Source: Lindgomyces ingoldianus (Eukaryota > Ascomycota > Dothideomycetes > Pleosporales > Lindgomycetaceae). From it: a stretch of DNA of 64,000 bases. Where the stretch lies: positions 130,432-194,431 of the forward strand of contig NW_022985189.1 in NCBI RefSeq assembly GCF_010093535.1. The letters are read 5' to 3'. This document shows, piece after piece, positions 31,198 to 41,404 of the stretch. The notes beneath the pieces are model-generated. The model ran no database searches. It was not told the origin of the DNA and worked only from the letters and a program-made list of their open reading frames with translations. Made by a program: the position numbers and the translations under genes. The first letter of the stretch is position 1; each line of letters starts with the position of its first letter.

Positions 31198-33723
31198 ATG
31201 TCTACCCGTAGCCAGAGGCCATCCAACCGCGCAGATACCAGCTCACGAATCCCTCACCTTACTGCCCCCATCAACCAAGTCGGATGGATGCCGCCATCTC
31301 GCTCAAACACTCCTACGCAATCCGTTACAACTATCGGGGCTCGAAGGGTAGATCAACTTCCGCGAAGCAGGCTTAGTAACTTCGTTTCCACGTCTCCTCC
31401 TACCACCCCCCTACCCCCATCGCCACCTCTTCCGGCCGTTCGGATTATATCAGACGTGTCTAGGCAAGTAGGCCCACCGCCAACACTTGCACGGATGCCA
31501 CCATGGATCGGAGTGAATACATCAAATGCTTCCAGTGGCTCTAGGGGTGCAGCCTCGAGCTTGCCTATTGCAACCTCTAAGGCACGCAGTATTCGTCCAG
31601 TATCTACGTCTTCTATCCCTGTAGCACCAAAGACTTTACCTACCACAACCACTCACGGAAACGATCAAATTCCTCCTGTATGCCCTACAAAGGACCAGAA
31701 GCAGGCACCAGAGGCCTATTATACCACTAGCCTCCAAATAGACGTTGGAAAGCTGCTGGTGGTTTCCAAGGAGGTTCCAGAGACGGCCCCAGAATCACTA
31801 CCTCCAACTAAGTCATCTAGTTCTGAGAGAAGCTTTCCAAAATTTTTACCTTTCCATCTTAATCCAAATGCTTGGCTTTCTGCTGGCTCATCCAATTCCG
31901 AGAAAATTCCATCACTACGAATCTCTAAGCCACGTCTTGAAAAGATGCAAGATATCTTTGACACCATGAGCAAGGAACTTCAGCTGGATATTGAGCGAGC
32001 AAGACTAGGTCAACCACTGTCGTCCCGAAAACGCTTACAGAAAGAAACCTCGGCTTTAAACGGGATCGATCAGGAACAGCCTTCGCAAGAAACGATTCCC
32101 CTTACCATTTTAAACAAGGTTGACCAATGCAGGCAAGATCGGGTTCAGGTCCAAGAACAGCAAGACGAAATAAAAGAAGAGAAAGCAAAGATTGGAGATT
32201 GTTTCATTTCAACCAAAGCACAGAATCTAAATGCAGCGACCATTTTAAATGGACAAATGAAGAACAAGGGAATGACCGAAGAGAAATCTGAGGCTCAGAG
32301 ATGCGTCTACACCCCGGGGATCCCCACATTTCAGGTTCGAGGAGCGAAAGGCTCTTCACCGAAGTACAGTTTTAAATTTGGTGATGAAAATGGTGCTACC
32401 TCTGCTCCGCCATCTGAGGCTGATATCGACAAATCCAAGGACCAATGTGATCGTGCCTCTTTTATGCCATCCGAAGCCAATATCGAAGGCCCCTTTTTAA
32501 ACAGGGAGGATTCAGCTCATGAGGACCAGAAGATATCTGAGTCTGTTCCTGGCGTTGAAGATGAACTTAAATCAGGCGATGCCCAACAGTCTCTTGAATC
32601 TACGGAGCGGAATCCACGATTTGTACAGTTCAATACACTCGTGCAGAACTATAAAGATGAATTGAACTCTAGCGGGTTGGGGCAAGCAATGCAGGGGGAA
32701 TTACCCCGGAAGCTTTGGGAGATACCAGCAAGTACCCTCTCTTCAGGATATGCCATTGAAATTGGTGACAATATTGTCCTAGATGAGTCTGAAGACTTAA
32801 ACTCCTGCTCATCTCCTGGAACCTGTGGCGACTCTCTCCCATCATCAGATGCATCGGAATGCGGGAGTCAGAGAAATAACGCCGCGCCAGGCAGTGATAT
32901 TCCGGAGCTCGAGAATATTCAGACCAGACAGATCGTGAACTATTGGGAGGATGATCTGGTTGCTGTTGAGCCTACTATTACGTATTACGTTGATGACAAT
33001 GCTTTGGAGACTGAGGTCTACATGGAGCAGCCAACTGCACCAGTCGAACAAGCACTCCTGGAATCTGAGGATCTGCAGAGAGGACCCATCGGTGGCATAG
33101 AATCTCCCAGCCCCGAGCATCCGTGCTCGGGGGTTCATGAAGACTACCCAAAAGACGAGGATAAGCCTGACGCTCCGTCCGAGTTGGAAGCTGAGACAGG
33201 CATCCTATGCCATTCGCCAACCCACGAACAAACGGAGATCCCAGTTGAACCCTTGTCCAATCATCAACCCATCCCAGCTAGTTCTTTGGAGGAATATGGG
33301 AATGGCCAAGAAGCCTCCAGGTCCTTGCCAGAGGACACTAGCAGTAAGGATATTGTAATGGACTCCTTGCTCAATCCTCAAACTACTCCAATAACCCCCT
33401 TGAGAAATCTTGAAAATGATCAAAACGAGCCCAGCCACTTTCCAGAAGACGGTGGTTGTAACCATATTGCAATCATCCCCGATAACTCAAAGAAGTTCAC
33501 CAACTACAACCGAGCAGTCAAGCACGTTGATAAAGTTCTGTCCTTCGAAGGAGTCGGGATAAAGTGTTTCGGGGAAGCCATCCTTTATCCGCAGAATCGT
33601 AGGGAAGCGCTTGAAATCGTCAGGCAAGCCTTGCGTACCAAGAGCGTCCCGAAAGAATGGCAGTGGGTTATCTTTGTGGAGACGCTGGATGGGAAGGAGG
33701 TGGGTATTGGATCTGCAAAATGA
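31198..33723 (+). CDS. Large low-complexity protein of unknown function, 841 aa
   Basis: A single ORF starting at ATG 31198 (aagATGTC). The first 250 residues are Ser/Pro/Thr-rich, followed by a short charged helix (KMQDIFDTMSKELQLDIERA) and a Gln/Glu/Lys coiled-coil-like run (QVQEQQDEIKEEKAKI). The acidic central part contains two imperfect internal repeats: an S-E-A-(D/N)-I module around residues 402-425, and a unit of about 38 residues with PLSNHQPIPASSLEEYGN then LLNPQTTPITPLRNLEND. Only the last 70 residues (NYNRAVKHVDKVLSFEGVGI, ALRTKSVPKEWQWVIFVETL) look folded. It has no signal peptide or membrane helix and no recognised family. It may be a lineage-specific scaffold or nuclear protein. 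Confidence 0.65.
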   Translation: MSTRSQRPSNRADTSSRIPHLTAPINQVGWMPPSRSNTPTQSVTTIGARRVDQLPRSRLSNFVSTSPPTTPLPPSPPLPAVRIISDVSRQVGPPPTLARMPPWIGVNTSNASSGSRGAASSLPIATSKARSIRPVSTSSIPVAPKTLPTTTTHGNDQIPPVCPTKDQKQAPEAYYTTSLQIDVGKLLVVSKEVPETAPESLPPTKSSSSERSFPKFLPFHLNPNAWLSAGSSNSEKIPSLRISKPRLEKMQDIFDTMSKELQLDIERARLGQPLSSRKRLQKETSALNGIDQEQPSQETIPLTILNKVDQCRQDRVQVQEQQDEIKEEKAKIGDCFISTKAQNLNAATILNGQMKNKGMTEEKSEAQRCVYTPGIPTFQVRGAKGSSPKYSFKFGDENGATSAPPSEADIDKSKDQCDRASFMPSEANIEGPFLNREDSAHEDQKISESVPGVEDELKSGDAQQSLESTERNPRFVQFNTLVQNYKDELNSSGLGQAMQGELPRKLWEIPASTLSSGYAIEIGDNIVLDESEDLNSCSSPGTCGDSLPSSDASECGSQRNNAAPGSDIPELENIQTRQIVNYWEDDLVAVEPTITYYVDDNALETEVYMEQPTAPVEQALLESEDLQRGPIGGIESPSPEHPCSGVHEDYPKDEDKPDAPSELEAETGILCHSPTHEQTEIPVEPLSNHQPIPASSLEEYGNGQEASRSLPEDTSSKDIVMDSLLNPQTTPITPLRNLENDQNEPSHFPEDGGCNHIAIIPDNSKKFTNYNRAVKHVDKVLSFEGVGIKCFGEAILYPQNRREALEIVRQALRTKSVPKEWQWVIFVETLDGKEVGIGSAK

Positions 33724-35489
33724 CGAAGGGATGTTTGGACGACAGTGCTGTGAGCGTATTAGGGGGTTTGTATAGGATGGATGATATTGATTGTGCATTT
33801 AGCTGGAGGTCTTGGGGAAAGCGTTCCTCTTTGTTGTCAAGATTAGGGCTCTGGGATGGAATATCTTGCGTTGAAATGGGGCTGGTACGGAGCTGGAATG
33901 CAGGATTGAGGGGACAATGTGACAAACATGGCGTTTGAGAGCCAATTGTACTCTCCTTTCATGATTAGATTAGATTGTGACTACTTTACGCTGCCATATG
34001 TACCCCGCAACATGATACGAATTGCTCTGCTCTGAGAGCATGCGGAGGCGTCCTTCTACATAAAGAACCCGGCATCGAAGCTCTTACAAAATATCACTAT
34101 TTTTCTACGCTGCCTGAGGAAGGCCGGTCAGTCTACATAAGTCTATCATATGAGGGTGCTATTTTCTTCAGAGTGCAATCAGGACGTTCAAAGTTGCTTG
34201 TCACATTTGGTCATCCTGGTACCTGGTCTGCACCACGCCATCGGGCACTGGCGAGTCTTACGGAATACTAGTTACCTGTTCCTGAACCGCCATTTGGTAT
34301 ATTTTGTGCCCTGCGGCCCCTGTCTGCAGTTTGGTGCTACTACCTCGCAATGAAGGGGTAAATGGTCAGGTCAACCAGATATCTTCCTCTTTAACGGCGA
34401 GGGATTTGACTAGCCGCATTGGCGGCATCGTTCTCCGTGATTCTTTATCTCTAAGGTTTACGTCCATTGATCGCCTTGGCTCGCTTTCTCTTTTATATAT
34501 TACAAAGCCGGTCCATTGGTGAGGACATCAATCTTCAGCTTTCTCTGCGCTATTTAATGCGGTAAATTTGCGGCATGTTCTATGTCGAAGCGAGTTGTTG
34601 CAAAGGCTCGCATTGTTTTGGAACTCATCTCATGGTGCCATAAACTGCCAAGGGGATTGGTCCAAATACCCGAGAACCTACATCTCTCTCGCGTCCTTAT
34701 TGGAGAAGTCTCCGCATCTTCGATCGTGGTAGGTCATGGTCTTAGATAGGTTGTTCTAGGATAGGGTTGCTTGGGTAGTGGAAATCTAGTGGAAAGTTTG
34801 CGAAGTTTGATTCATGTTTCTCGTAGTACCCGTTTCAGAGGGTTTATCTTCTCCGGGATTCACGGCTACTGGCTTTTCTCTTTATATATTGCCTAGATCT
34901 TGCACCTCATTTCCCACCCCCAAAAGTTGTAGCTTCAATAAAAAGACCAAGGCGATTTCAACCCGTCCTGAAGCTTGCAGCCACAAGATATGGGGGTGCG
35001 GTCATTCGCCTTCTACCCGCGACCCGACGGATGAAAAGTGGTAGTGTAGATTCTGCAGCGTATCCACGATGGAACTTTTGCTGAGCCAAGTGACTACCCC
35101 GCAGTAACAGCGGGTGTGAGAATGTAGTAGTGGTATTGTCAAGTCCGGGACCATGGACTCGGACGATGTACTAAACCATGTACCCTTCCTTCTATGATGT
35201 GGGTTCATATCTTGTAATGTTGCACTACTAGCTCCGATGTAGGAAGGTTGGCACAGTGCAAGTGGAGGTAATCGTGCAGCGGATTGTCAACGCCGTTTAG
35301 GAATGAACAAATTTCGACCGGCCGGAGATGATAGATACAGCTATGCGCTAAGAAATTGAGAATCTTGACAACTTTCGGAGCCTGTTTAGAACGCTATCTG
35401 TTCAGAGTTGCATGGAATCATGCATGAGTTTAAACAGGGCTTTCAACGGGCCGTATAAAGTGAACCGTAACGTTCACGTGTTCAGTACA
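33724..35489. other. Intergenic region
   Basis: Only short ORFs without recognisable motifs (33657-33938, 34150-34522, 34814-35208). Base composition becomes more AT-rich towards the transposon relic on the right. Confidence 0.5.
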
Positions 35490-36009
35490 AATGTACTGAG
35501 TTCGTGAGCTGCAATGTATGTTAATAGTGCCCTAGGTATGGTACGTAGTACATATTGTATTACCTTTTTAGGGAGTTTGTATAGCAATTCTAGAGGAGTT
35601 GGAGGGCTCTAGTGAGCAGTCTGCTTATGGCGCGGATTTAGCTGTCCTAGAGGAGCAGGGCAAGGTAATCTGCCTCTAGCTCTGCTGATAGTGTTATAAG
35701 CAAGGCTCTTAAGGCGCTGCAAAGGTGGTGGGTAGCTATAGCTATATTGTTTAGCTCCTACTAAGAAAGCGTAAGGTTAACTTTGCTCTTAATTTCCTTA
35801 CTATCCCAGCTACTAGTTGCGAGTGCGAGAGGTGTTTTAGCGCGACTAGTTATATAGTAACTAACAATTAAGGCTATTTAACTCTAAAAGAACTAGCTAC
35901 AGTACAAGGCAGTAAGCAGCAAGCCTTTAGACCTTAACCCTGCGTCTCTCGAGACGTATCATCTTAGCTGTTTTAACTAGAGTACAGCGTACCTTAATTG
36001 AATTGTACT

Positions 36010-36037
36010 ACATGTACATGGTGTTTAATAGAACGTA
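36010..36037 (+). repeat. 28-bp inverted repeat, left copy
   Basis: The 28 bases here, beginning ACATGTACATGG and ending AGAACGTA, are exactly reverse-complementary to 36620-36647. The copies face each other with 582 bp between them. They may be ends of a MITE-like element nested in the hAT debris. Confidence 0.85.
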
Positions 36038-36619
36038 GTACTGCTCCTACTGTTACTAATAGTAACAATCTCTTGGCAGTTAGAACGAAAGTGAATTGCC
36101 TTCCGTTACTGTACGGTTAATAAGGCTATAGTTACTTCAGTAACTGCCTATACTATCCATTGTTAGTACAGAACAGTGAAGTAACTCCTTGCACTTAAAG
36201 CTCGCAGCCAGTTTAACACCTCGCAAGCTCTCGTTGTCTTAAGAAGTCTAGGGCTGCCTCTAGAAGCTCTTATAATTAAGGCCTTGTCCTCTAGTGTTTC
36301 TATTCTTACAAGTTTCCTAAGGACTCTCGCCTTAACAACACTAAGTAGGACAATATCTAGACTTGCGACCTCTAGCTGAAACCTTGGGGCCTTAGATATT
36401 GTGTGAAGAGCATATTAGCAAGATTGTGTCAAAATTGAGCCCTCTAGAGCCTCTAGTAACACCAGTTACTGCAGTAACTGCACTAAACAGTAACTTTACT
36501 ATTAATTAACTTAGCAGTAACTGTTACTGCCTGTAAGGCTGTTTTAATTCACTCTTTCTGTAAGAACAAAACCCTATTGCCGCCAGTAACGCCTTAAAAA
36601 CACTACTGACAGTAACAGT

Positions 36620-36647
36620 TACGTTCTATTAAACACCATGTACATGT
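36620..36647 (-). repeat. 28-bp inverted repeat, right copy
   Basis: Perfect reverse complement of 36010-36037. The similarity continues more weakly outward (TGTAC and AATT bases). The DNA between the two copies has no ORF and is rich in CAGTAACTG-like short palindromes. Confidence 0.85.
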
Positions 36648-36760
36648 ACAAATTACGTGAGCTGTAACAGTTACGATACGTATACCTACCTCTCCTCCTT
36701 CCTGTCGTACGAACGTACACAAAATTTCACCCGTACAGGCCTCAAAATTGCCTAATCGTA

Positions 36761-37264
36761 CAGTACTACGCCTCGTTGGAAGTACTGAGTTTAAAGTCTG
36801 TATAGTGGGTTTTCTTAGGAGTGTTTGCGGAGGAAATCAGAGTAAGGATCCAGGCTAGAATTAATGTGCTATATGTAGAACGATTTCCTTCAGGCCTCTA
36901 GGTTAGAGGTTGTGAAAGGGCTGGCCACGGCCAAACGGAGGGGGGATCAAAGAACTGGGGATGTTGAGAATTGGCAAATTCAACTGAGCTCCTGGCAATA
37001 GTATCATCTATATTGGGCATTGAAGTGAAATCCTCTTATTAGTAGGTTTTGGGAGCAAGTAGTCATCTAAGAAGGGAGGTTTTTGGACGTGTATGTGAGC
37101 GGATGAAGAGCGCAGAGCTGACACAAATAGTTAACTTGACTAGTTAACGTGTTTCACCAATGGATGACTAAGCCACTAAGGGAAAATACCAGGGGCAGGC
37201 CCATGTTCAAGTATCAGTAATGCCATTGGTTTGCTTCTAAGAAAGTAAACTATGTAAATGCCCG
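36761..37264. other. Intergenic region
   Basis: This separates the transposon debris from the 3' end of the secreted-protein gene. No feature is recognised. Confidence 0.5.
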
Positions 37265-38275
37265 CTAACCACCTACTGCCGTACATATGGCTTTGACAAA
37301 TATATTAGCTCCAGCAAAAATGGGCCCAATCTCGGGAGCAAAAGCCACAGCTTCCAGTGTCCGCTGTAAGCCATTGCAGAAACTAAGATTGGGACCCGAG
37401 GGAGCCTGACAATGTATCTCGTAGCGTAGATTTCCCGCATGTGCATCTTGCTCTTCATTGCCACTTGGTTGCACATTTACCGCATCCAGTTGCACACTGG
37501 AGACGTATGTTGTGCTAACGACCCTTGTTGAACCACGCACACATTCTTTTTGCCCATGCTCGATATTGCGCCACTGATCGCAGACCCACTTCCAGTTTTT
37601 CGTAGCGAATGATTCCTTGTGGGCCATGAGGTCGAGCACAGAACTCAACTTCGTTATCACGCCTGGGGGATCCTCGTGGCAGATGAACTTGATGTTGCAT
37701 TCGGATGAGATGGCGACTTCCTGCTCGCTACACCCGTGCCCTTCCACTCGCTGCCATAAGTGCCACATTGCCCACCCCGGATCGACGTCACCGTTTACGT
37801 CGATTGTATCGTGGGAAAGGGCAGCATCAATGCGGATGCTATTATGAACCTCGCTGTGGTCGCACCAGTACACTTGGCTGCATTGTCCACCGCCTTCCAT
37901 CTGATAGAGGTTTGGTTGCCAGTGTTTCCAGCAGGTGAATGAAGAGGCAGAGTTTTCTCCAGATCCAGCGTAGCCGTATTCGGCAACTTGGCCGCTGTTG
38001 ATATGAGAGGTGAACACGTTGCCGTCCTGGAACGTGGCAGATACAGTGCGACCCTCCCAGTTGACTGCTTGGTCCCAACTGGTGGGAACCGTCGCAATTG
38101 ACTGAGGGTAATCGCCGTTTCGTGGGTTCGAATGGTAAGCGATTTGGGAAGATTTAATGCCCTGGGAGTTCTGGCAGTTGGATAGCCATATTACCTCACC
38201 AGCAATAACCACTGATGAGAGTAGAAGAGTGTGTAGGATGACCGAAAGTCCCCTGAGGGGGATTCCGAAGGTCAT
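37265..38275 (-). CDS. Predicted secreted cysteine-rich protein, 336 aa
   Basis: An intact ORF from ATG 38275. Residues 1-25 form a signal peptide (LSVILHTLLLSSVVIAG). The mature part has 12 cysteines, an even number suited to disulfide pairing, including CSQVYWCDH and ECNIKFICHE, and is rich in Trp and His. There is no membrane helix beyond the signal and no recognised catalytic motif. Size, secretion, cysteine content and position 600 bp from transposon debris make it effector-like, but that role is inference. A TATA box (GTATATAAGC on this strand) lies about 130 bp upstream. Confidence 0.75.
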   Translation of the reverse strand: MTFGIPLRGLSVILHTLLLSSVVIAGEVIWLSNCQNSQGIKSSQIAYHSNPRNGDYPQSIATVPTSWDQAVNWEGRTVSATFQDGNVFTSHINSGQVAEYGYAGSGENSASSFTCWKHWQPNLYQMEGGGQCSQVYWCDHSEVHNSIRIDAALSHDTIDVNGDVDPGWAMWHLWQRVEGHGCSEQEVAISSECNIKFICHEDPPGVITKLSSVLDLMAHKESFATKNWKWVCDQWRNIEHGQKECVRGSTRVVSTTYVSSVQLDAVNVQPSGNEEQDAHAGNLRYEIHCQAPSGPNLSFCNGLQRTLEAVAFAPEIGPIFAGANIFVKAICTAVGG

Positions 38276-38400
38276 TTGAAGGTGGTATTCGAAGTACGAG
38301 ACTGATGAGTAGAGATGCTGTCACAAGAAAACGGTAGGATTGATAATAAGATATCGGTGAGTAAGCTGTTTGATAGTGCCAGTGCTTGAGCGATGGACCT

Positions 38401-38411
38401 GCTTATATACT
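38401..38411 (-). promoter_or_regulatory. TATA box of the secreted-protein gene
   Basis: On the minus strand the sequence reads GTATATAAGC, about 130 bp 5' of the ATG at 38275, a usual position for a fungal TATA element. Confidence 0.5.
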
Positions 38412-39358
38412 ACACCTCTACATAGTTGTCCCTGAAACTGTGAAGTACTCTGTTCGCGTACGCCGAGTCTAGAGGAACCATCAGGGATCTCATTGAACCT
38501 TGGGTCTAGTAGCTAACCATTTTAAGCTTAGTCGTTTCCAAATAAGGCAAGGGCACGGCTCAAGAATGAATACAAAGCTACCACCGTATAAGTTTGCTAG
38601 CACTGGCACGGCTGCTCTGTTTCCGCTGACTGATCGAGTGCTAACGTCACGGCCATCCGACGCCAATCCAATGAGATCACTGGCACACGATGGCGTTTGT
38701 CTTGAAGGCTAGGGTGCATGTGTGCTCAGCCTCATGGGGCTGAAATAAAAAAGTTCAAAATTCTTCCCCAATCACGGGCGCAGCAGGATCGGGGCTGATC
38801 GAGTCGGAGCGGTGAAACTAATCTTGAGCAAAAGATCCGAGAATAGACGGCTTACATTCTGTGAGGAGGAGCTTATCTCGGGAGCGATCTGATCCGCTGT
38901 CTTAGCGATCGAGCGACTCTTAGAAGAAGGAATATGTTTTGTGCTTCATCTAATTGGGTCAGACAGAGGAGAACGCAGCCCCAAAATGAAGAGCAGATTC
39001 TTTCCGAACAAGTCTCACAGTGGGTTACTAAGCAATTCACCGAGTCTTGGCAATGACTCAAATTCGGCACCACCTCTACAACGCCCTAAATTCTCGCAAC
39101 ACGACATGGTACCGTGAATGCTGCAGAATCGCGGCCTACGGTTATACAATTGCTTTTCGCCTCCGATCGTGGATCTTAGGAACCCTATCAACGGAGCAGG
39201 AAGCAGCAAAAAATTCCTGAAGGGCCCTCCACCTCTGCGCGCTGGAAATTCTTGGATATCCCCCACCAAATTCCGCAAAAGCACACTGCAGACAACACAC
39301 CAGCTTGACGGTAACCAAAAAGATTCTCTAACACAGGATATTACTCTGCCTTGCCAAA
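38412..39358. other. Intergenic region
   Basis: A shared divergent promoter region between the secreted-protein gene (-) and eIF2B alpha (+). ORFs 38873-39073 and 39015-39401 on the minus strand have no recognisable domain. Confidence 0.5.
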
Positions 39359-40495
39359 ATGGACCTCGAAACGCCCACCGCAGAGAAACCTCGCTCGCCA
39401 ACCTTCGACATCGTCTCTACCTATCGTGATCTCCTAGCCTCTGACCCGGATCTCACAATGCCCGTTGCTGCAATTGAAGCTCTCGTCGAAGCACTCGCCC
39501 ACAGTACTGTGTCTACTGTCGCCGAAACCCTCCAGCTCCTTGAGCGGCACACCAATACCCTCAAAGCCTCTATCCCCAACCCAATCTCTTTGTCCGCAGG
39601 CACCGACCTGTTCCAGCGATACCTAATAACTTCGTTGACGAGACCGTCGAGCTTAGGAGGGCTTGCAAGTGTTCATCTTGGCCCAAGTGATGATTTCAGG
39701 GCCATCCGGAACCATCTATTGTCCAATGGGAGGCTGTTTGTGGAACGGGCAAAGGCGAGCCGCGATAAGATTGCAAGCTTTGGGAAGCACTTCGTTCGTG
39801 ACGGTGCAACTGTCCTTACAAACGGCGGCTCTAGAGTTGTAGGTGCTCTGCTCCGGACTGCAGCGGAGTCGAGCACCATTCGCTTCAAGGTCATCTACGT
39901 CCTTTCGACCTCTAGCTCCTCCGATTCTCGCGAAGGCCTACAGACTGTAGCAGAACTTCGGTCCCATAACATACCTGTTGCGACAATCCCGGATGCCGCG
40001 GTTGCCTATTCACTTGGCAAAGTCGACATGGTTATTGTGGGCGCAGAGGGGGTTGTTGAGAACGGAGGCATTATCAGCAGGATGGGGACATATCAGATGG
40101 GCTTGTTGGCCAAGAGTAAGGGAAAGCCATTTTATGTGGTCGCCGAAAGCCACAAGTTCGTCAGACTCTATCCATTGAGCCAATTTGATCTCCCTATCGA
40201 TCAAAAAGTCCTCGACTTCAAAGTGGCAGACGATAGGATAACCAAGAATGAAGAGAAGGCGTCAGAGGACGAAGCCGTTGCCGACCTACACACAGAGGAT
40301 GTTCGATCAAAATGTTCTGGAAGAACCGCGGAAGATGCTGTTGATTTCACGGTGCGCTCTTCCTCAAGCCCTTCCTAGAATATGTGCTAACATTTGCTTT
40401 CATAGCCTCCGGATCTTATCTCTGGTATAATCACAGAGTCTGGTGTTCTGACCCCGTCCGCTGTCTCAGAGGAATTGATCAAGATATGGTTCTGA
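39359..40495 (+). CDS. GCN3: Translation initiation factor eIF2B, alpha subunit (Gcn3)
   Basis: Two exons, 39359-40351 and 40406-40495, are joined in phase 0 (donor GTGCGC, acceptor TTCATAG) and give 360 aa. The protein belongs to the eIF2B regulatory subcomplex that senses phosphorylated eIF2 and controls guanine nucleotide exchange. Family marks are FVRDGATVLTNGGSRVV, PDAAVAYSLGKVDMVIVGAE, VVENGGIISRMGTYQMGLLA and KPFYVVAESHKFVRLYPL. The second exon supplies the conserved end PPDLISGIITESGVLTPSAV and terminal SEELIKIWF. A charged insertion (about residues 296-330, KNEEKASEDEAVADLHTED) is longer than in yeast Gcn3, which is about 305 aa. Without the small second exon the protein would lack its conserved terminus. 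Confidence 0.93.
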
Positions 40496-40647
40496 GCCCC
40501 ACTGGCCCCCGCATCCAAATACTCCCTTCCTTGACATACTTACCACATTACCCCTGTGTCGTTGCATCCCCTGCACACATCAAGTTCTCGCCCACCCGTG
40601 TCTTTGACGAAAGCCATAAAATATTGTACTCACTATATCTACATTAG

Positions 40648-40943
40648 GGCTCTCGGCTTCGGGCTATCGGTTTTCGGATCTCTGTGCAGCTCCAAAGACG
40701 ACAACGCTGAGGAACCCACTGGCCGTGTGTGGAACGGCGAAGTCTTCGAGGAGTGGGCTGAGGTATGTCACAGTGGACTCCAGATCAGAACTCCTGACTT
40801 CGGATTGTAATTTATGGTCGAGAACGCGTTTACTTGCTGAATAGGATGAAAATGAGAAGTATGGGGTGTGGAAGCTAGCGCAACTGGGTATTCGAGGACA
40901 AGGCATTACGAGGAGACAGGTTGTGTTCGAGAGGGTCTACTGA
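40648..40943 (+). CDS. Possible C-terminal exons of an unrecognised small gene
   Basis: Two open segments are bounded by good splice signals. One starts after acceptor ACATTAG (40648), reads ALGFGLSVFGSLCSSKDD and ends at 40762 before donor GTATGT. The second, 40845-40943, follows acceptor GCTGAATAG and reads DENEKYGVWKLAQLGIRGQG, then ITRRQVVFERVY and a stop. They join in phase 0. I could not find a start exon: there is no ATG in frame between the eIF2B stop and 40648. The translation looks protein-like but matches no family I know. It may be a gene remnant. Confidence 0.35.
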
Positions 40944-41404
40944 AGGAGCTTCATCCTTGGCCTCTTTTGATGTGCGAGCGAATCTGCTTTGATACCGCAA
41001 GACAGAGCAGCGGGATGAGCAGACTTGCAAAAAGCTGGGGCCTGGCGGGATTCTTGCGACATTGGATTTTACCCCATGAACGATATTAGATACCTAAACA
41101 CATCAAATCCTGCAATCTCCTATCTCGTCTTCAAAAAGTGATGCCTAGATGTTTACGTATGTCTCTAACTCGTTCTAGTGAAAGTTTCGAGCAGCCAATT
41201 AGCGTTGGGATGACGTTTCTCGCAGGTGCAACCGAAAAAGCTTGGCTGTTCCGGAAGCTCTTAGCAGGGTTAGCAGCATCGCGCCGACCCAATCTCAACT
41301 TCAACACCGATTTCTCGTCACCTCCTGCGCCTGTTCGATACTGTCGATTATTGAAGCTTCGAGGCCGTCTCATTACTCGTTAATATTGTGCTTCTGCAGT
41401 CACG

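Larger units (their letters stand above)
35490..36760. mobile_element. Decayed hAT-type transposon region
   Basis: An AT-rich block with many GTAAC/GTTAC words. A plus-strand stretch at 35773-35868 translates to FALNFLTIPATSCECERCFS followed by VTNN and a stop. This is a clear version of the hAT transposase C-terminal dimerisation motif (x-L-x-I-P-A-x-S-x-E-x-E-R-x-F-S). Upstream, around 35720-35760, RWW lies where hAT proteins have a WW pair. Several stops interrupt the frame (for example at 35869 and near 35680), so the copy is dead. Element ends and a target duplication could not be fixed. Confidence 0.7.

Noticed and set aside
38110..38150. GGGTTCGAAT resembling a tRNA T-loop
   Set aside because: It lies inside the secreted-protein coding frame and no matching acceptor stem or A-box is present.
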